DNA from: an uncultured Pleomorphomonas sp.
GTDB taxonomy: Bacteria > Pseudomonadota > Alphaproteobacteria > Rhizobiales > Pleomorphomonadaceae
DNA: 36,107 nt
Direction of reading: 5' to 3'
Assembly: GCA_937868725.1 (NCBI GenBank)
Contig: CALMMQ010000093.1
Span: 1-36,107, forward strand
Shown here one piece after another: positions 33,555 to 36,107 of the stretch. The translations under genes were made by a program, and so were the position numbers. The notes under the pieces were generated by a model, which was given only the letters and a program-made list of their open reading frames with translations, was not told the DNA's origin and ran no database searches. How positions within the stretch are numbered: position 1 is the first letter of the stretch; each line of letters begins with the position of its first letter.

Positions 33555-35039
33555 ATGCCCGCCGTGCTCAAGATCCATCCCGATGACAGCGTCGCCGTCG
33601 CCCTCGAGCCGCTGGCCGCCGGCACCAGCATCGACACGTTCGGCCTGACGCTGGCCGCCGACATTCCCCAGGGCCACAAGTTCGCCCTCAAGGCCATCGC
33701 CGCTGGCGAAGCGGTGCTGAAGTATGGCGCGGTGATCGGTATCGCCCGCGAAGCCATCGCGCCGGGTGCTCACGTGCACGTCCACAATCTCAAGACAGCG
33801 CTCGGCGGCGTGCTCGACTACCGCTTCGCTGGCCCGGCCGCCGTTGCCGGCCCGAGCGGCAGCGTGCCGACCTTCCCCGCCTACGAGCGCAAGGGCGGCG
33901 ACATCGGCATCCGCAACGATCTCTGGATCATTCCGCTGGTCGGCTGCATCAACGGCCTCGCTCAGAACGTCGCCCGCGCCGTCGAGCGCCAAGGGCTGCT
34001 GCCGGCCGACAGCCGCGTGCAGGTGCTGTCGCACCCCTACGGCTGTTCGCAGCTCGGCGGCGACCTCGACAACACTCGCAACATCCTGCGCAACTACGCC
34101 TGCCATCCCAACGCCGGCGGCGTGCTCATCCTCGGCCTCGGCTGCGAGAACAACACGCTAGCGCTGTTCCGCGACGGCTTCGAAGTGCCCGACCCCGCGC
34201 GCATCCGCTATCTGACGACGCAGGACTGCCAGGACGAAATGGCGGCGGCGCTCGACGCCTGCCGCGAGCTGACGGCGCTGATGGCCGGCGACAAGCGCGT
34301 GCCGGTCAGGGCCGACCGGCTGCGCGTCGGCCTCAAGTGCGGCGGCTCGGACGGCTTCTCCGGCATCACCGCCAATCCGCTGCTCGGTGCCTTCTCCGAC
34401 TGGCTGGCCGGCATCGGCGGCACCACCGTGCTCACCGAGGTGCCGGAGATGTTCGGCGCCGAACAGCTCCTGATGGAGCGGGCCGAAAGCCGTGCTGTGT
34501 TCGACAAGACCGTGGCGCTCGTCAACGACTTCAAGCAGTACTACATCGACAACAAGCAGCCGATCTACGAGAACCCCTCGCCTGGCAACAAGGCCGGCGG
34601 CATCTCGACGCTGGAAGAAAAGTCGCTGGGCTGCACCCAGAAGGCCGGCCTGTCGACGGTGCGCGACGTGCTGAAGTACACCGATCGCCTCAGCAAGCCC
34701 GGTCTCAACCTGCTGTCGGCGCCCGGCAACGACGGCGTCGCCGTGACGGCGCTGGCCGCCGCCGGCTGTCACATGGTGCTGTTCACCACCGGTCGCGGTA
34801 CGCCGCTCGGCGGTGTCGTCCCGACCGTCAAGGTGGCAACCAACTCGACGCTGGCCGAGAAGAAGCCGCACTGGATCGACTTCGACGCCGGCCCGATCGC
34901 CACCGGCGCCACGACGGTCAGCGGCCTGCGCGACGGCTTCATCGACACCGTGCTGGCAATTGCCGGCGGCAAGGCAACGCGCAACGAAGACAACGGCATT
35001 GGCGAGATCGTGATCTTCAAGTCCGGCGTAACGCTTTGA
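33555..35039 (+). CDS. uxaA: altronate dehydratase UxaA
   Basis: UxaA dehydrates D-altronate to 2-keto-3-deoxy-D-gluconate. The 494-residue protein has the full two-part layout: an N-terminal SAF domain (about residues 1-95, ending HVHVHNL) and a C-terminal altronate hydrolase/galactarate dehydratase domain. The latter has the conserved VLSHPYGCSQLGGD, GLGCENN and LKCGGSDGFSGITANP blocks, whose cysteines are expected to bind the metal. GAGGTG precedes the ATG. It matches UxaA better than galactarate dehydratase GarD because of its neighbours uxaB and kdgK. Confidence 0.93.
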   Translation: MPAVLKIHPDDSVAVALEPLAAGTSIDTFGLTLAADIPQGHKFALKAIAAGEAVLKYGAVIGIAREAIAPGAHVHVHNLKTALGGVLDYRFAGPAAVAGPSGSVPTFPAYERKGGDIGIRNDLWIIPLVGCINGLAQNVARAVERQGLLPADSRVQVLSHPYGCSQLGGDLDNTRNILRNYACHPNAGGVLILGLGCENNTLALFRDGFEVPDPARIRYLTTQDCQDEMAAALDACRELTALMAGDKRVPVRADRLRVGLKCGGSDGFSGITANPLLGAFSDWLAGIGGTTVLTEVPEMFGAEQLLMERAESRAVFDKTVALVNDFKQYYIDNKQPIYENPSPGNKAGGISTLEEKSLGCTQKAGLSTVRDVLKYTDRLSKPGLNLLSAPGNDGVAVTALAAAGCHMVLFTTGRGTPLGGVVPTVKVATNSTLAEKKPHWIDFDAGPIATGATTVSGLRDGFIDTVLAIAGGKATRNEDNGIGEIVIFKSGVTL

Positions 35040-35048
35040 CATCAAGCG

Positions 35049-35065
35049 GGGAATGTCGCATTCCC
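35049..35065 (+). other. short palindrome between uxaA and kdgK
   Basis: GGGAATG-TCG-CATTCCC is a perfect 7-bp inverted repeat ten bases after the uxaA stop, and GGGAATGC is repeated once more at 35073-35080. It could be a small mRNA hairpin or an operator. It has no T-tract. Confidence 0.4.
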
Positions 35066-35100
35066 TGCCATCGGGAATGCAAGAGGGGAGAGGCGGCAAC

Positions 35101-36033
35101 GTGAGTATCCAGGGGGACATCGCCAGCATCGGCGAATGCATGGTCGAGATGGCGCCGGCGGCCGACGGTCTCTATCGCCAGGGCTTTGCCGGCGACACGC
35201 TCAATACCGCCTGGTACCTCAGGGCGCTGACCTCCGCCGACAAGCGGGCGGTGCGCTACGTCTCGGCTGTCGGCACCGACGCCCTTTCCGAGCGCATGGT
35301 CGATTTCCTGACCGGCAACGGCATCGACGCCTCACACCTGGCGCGCATCGCCCAGCGCACGGTCGGCCTCTATCTCATCACGCTGGCCGGTGCCGAGCGC
35401 TCCTTCACCTACTGGCGCAAGGACGCCGCCGCCCGCCTGCTGGCCAACGACCTGCCGCGGCTTGAAGCGGCACTGGCGGGCGTCGGTCTCGTCTACTTCT
35501 CGGGCATCACGCTGGCCATCCTCGAACCAGCCGACCGGGCACGGCTGTTCCAGGCGCTGGCCGGGCTGCGCCAGCGCGGCTGCGAGGTGGTGTTCGATCC
35601 CAACATCCGGCCCCGCCTCTGGCCGGACGCCGCCACCATGGCGGCCGCGACCATCGACGGCTACCGGGCGGCCAGCATCGCCCTGCCGACCTTCCCTGAC
35701 GAAGCGGCGCTCTACGGCGACCGGTCGATGCGCGACACCGCCGACCGCATTGCCGCCCTCGGCGTCCGCGAGATCGTCGTCAAGAACGGCGCCGATCCGG
35801 CGCTGGTGCGGGCCCCGGGTGTCGACGATTTCGTGCCGGTGGCGCCGTCGGGCCAGCCGGTTGATACGACCGGGGCCGGCGACAGCTTCAACGGCGGCTA
35901 TCTGGCCGGCCGCATCGCCGATCGCTCGCCGGTGGCGGCCGCCGAGCTCGGCCACAAGGTGGCCGCCCGCGTCATCTGCGTGCGCGGCGCGCTGGCCGAC
36001 ATGCCGAGCCTTGCCGACCTCAGGGTCGAATGA
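35101..36033 (+). CDS. kdgK: 2-dehydro-3-deoxygluconokinase KdgK
   Basis: KdgK phosphorylates KDG to KDPG. The 310-residue PfkB-family kinase has the N-terminal substrate motif GFAGDTLNTAWYLRAL and the C-terminal signature DTTGAGDSFNGGYLAGR, with catalytic Asp261. I chose the GTG at 35101, which begins V-S-I-Q-G-D-I-A-S-I-G-E and has a purine-rich GGGAGAGG ahead. The in-frame ATG at 35053 lies inside the GGGAATG palindrome and would add 16 residues foreign to the family. It is followed by the eda start after 19 bases. Confidence 0.92.
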   Translation: MSIQGDIASIGECMVEMAPAADGLYRQGFAGDTLNTAWYLRALTSADKRAVRYVSAVGTDALSERMVDFLTGNGIDASHLARIAQRTVGLYLITLAGAERSFTYWRKDAAARLLANDLPRLEAALAGVGLVYFSGITLAILEPADRARLFQALAGLRQRGCEVVFDPNIRPRLWPDAATMAAATIDGYRAASIALPTFPDEAALYGDRSMRDTADRIAALGVREIVVKNGADPALVRAPGVDDFVPVAPSGQPVDTTGAGDSFNGGYLAGRIADRSPVAAAELGHKVAARVICVRGALADMPSLADLRVE

Positions 36034-36052
36034 CCGTTTCCAGGAGTTTTCC

Positions 36053-36107
36053 ATGATCGACCATGCTGCCCTTCTCGCCGTGCTGACGCGCGCGCCCGTC
36101 GTTCCCG
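36053..36107 (+). CDS. eda: KDPG aldolase Eda, partial (start only)
   Basis: Eda splits KDPG into pyruvate and glyceraldehyde-3-phosphate. Only the first 18 codons are inside the window: MIDHAALLAVLTRAPVVP. The xxAPVVP(V) segment is the usual first strand of KDPG/KHG aldolases, and AGGAG lies seven bases before the ATG. Position directly after kdgK in a galacturonate operon supports the call. The short sequence limits certainty. Confidence 0.75.
   Translation, partial: MIDHAALLAVLTRAPVVP

Overview
The window comes from a GC-rich alphaproteobacterium, most likely of the Rhizobiales (Hyphomicrobiales). The signs are strong third-position GC, an inositol cluster controlled by an RpiR-type regulator with GGAA-N6-TTCC boxes as in rhizobia, a HutF-type histidine pathway, and a heterotrophic catabolic gene set. 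No tRNA, rRNA, CRISPR, insertion sequence or phage gene was seen.

Left part (1-4448): myo-inositol catabolism. iolC (cut by the window edge) and iolG lie on the minus strand. Divergent from them are an RpiR/MurR-type regulator (iolR) and iolE. Candidate IolR operators sit over the iolG -10 element and over the iolR stop codon just ahead of iolE. A strong bidirectional hairpin closes this block. Next (4447-7679) is a divergent histidine-utilisation pair, hutU and hutF, with palindromic HutC-like operators between them and a third copy just after hutF.

Centre-left (7680-16710): one long plus-strand operon. It encodes an AmiC-like cytoplasmic ligand sensor, an AmiR-like ANTAR antiterminator, an S33 aminopeptidase/amino-acid amidase and a complete five-gene peptide-type ABC importer. 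A strong intrinsic terminator lies directly before the sensor gene, as expected if the ANTAR protein controls its own operon by antitermination. A soluble MCP-like helical protein and an acyl-CoA thioesterase follow on the minus strand.

Centre-right (19147-31905): the most unusual part. One 10.2-kb gene encodes a 3402-residue protein made almost entirely of about 422 tandem octapeptides (consensus L-T-T-T-Q-I-A-A), of which 417 run without a single insertion or deletion. By hand count there is a second, nested period of 24 octads (192 residues, 576 bp), marked by units ending in Gly at intervals of 4-6-4-10. A sigma-54-like -24/-12 element precedes the gene. With no visible terminator in between, it is followed by a TPR/O-GlcNAc-transferase-like (GT41) glycosyltransferase, and a terminator closes the pair. 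I infer a two-gene system in which the enzyme may glycosylate the Thr/Ser-rich giant.

Right part (31936-36107): galacturonate catabolism, in the order uxaB, uxaA, kdgK and the start of eda, behind a promoter overlapped by an 18-bp near-palindrome. Together they take tagaturonate through altronate, KDG and KDPG to pyruvate and glyceraldehyde-3-phosphate.
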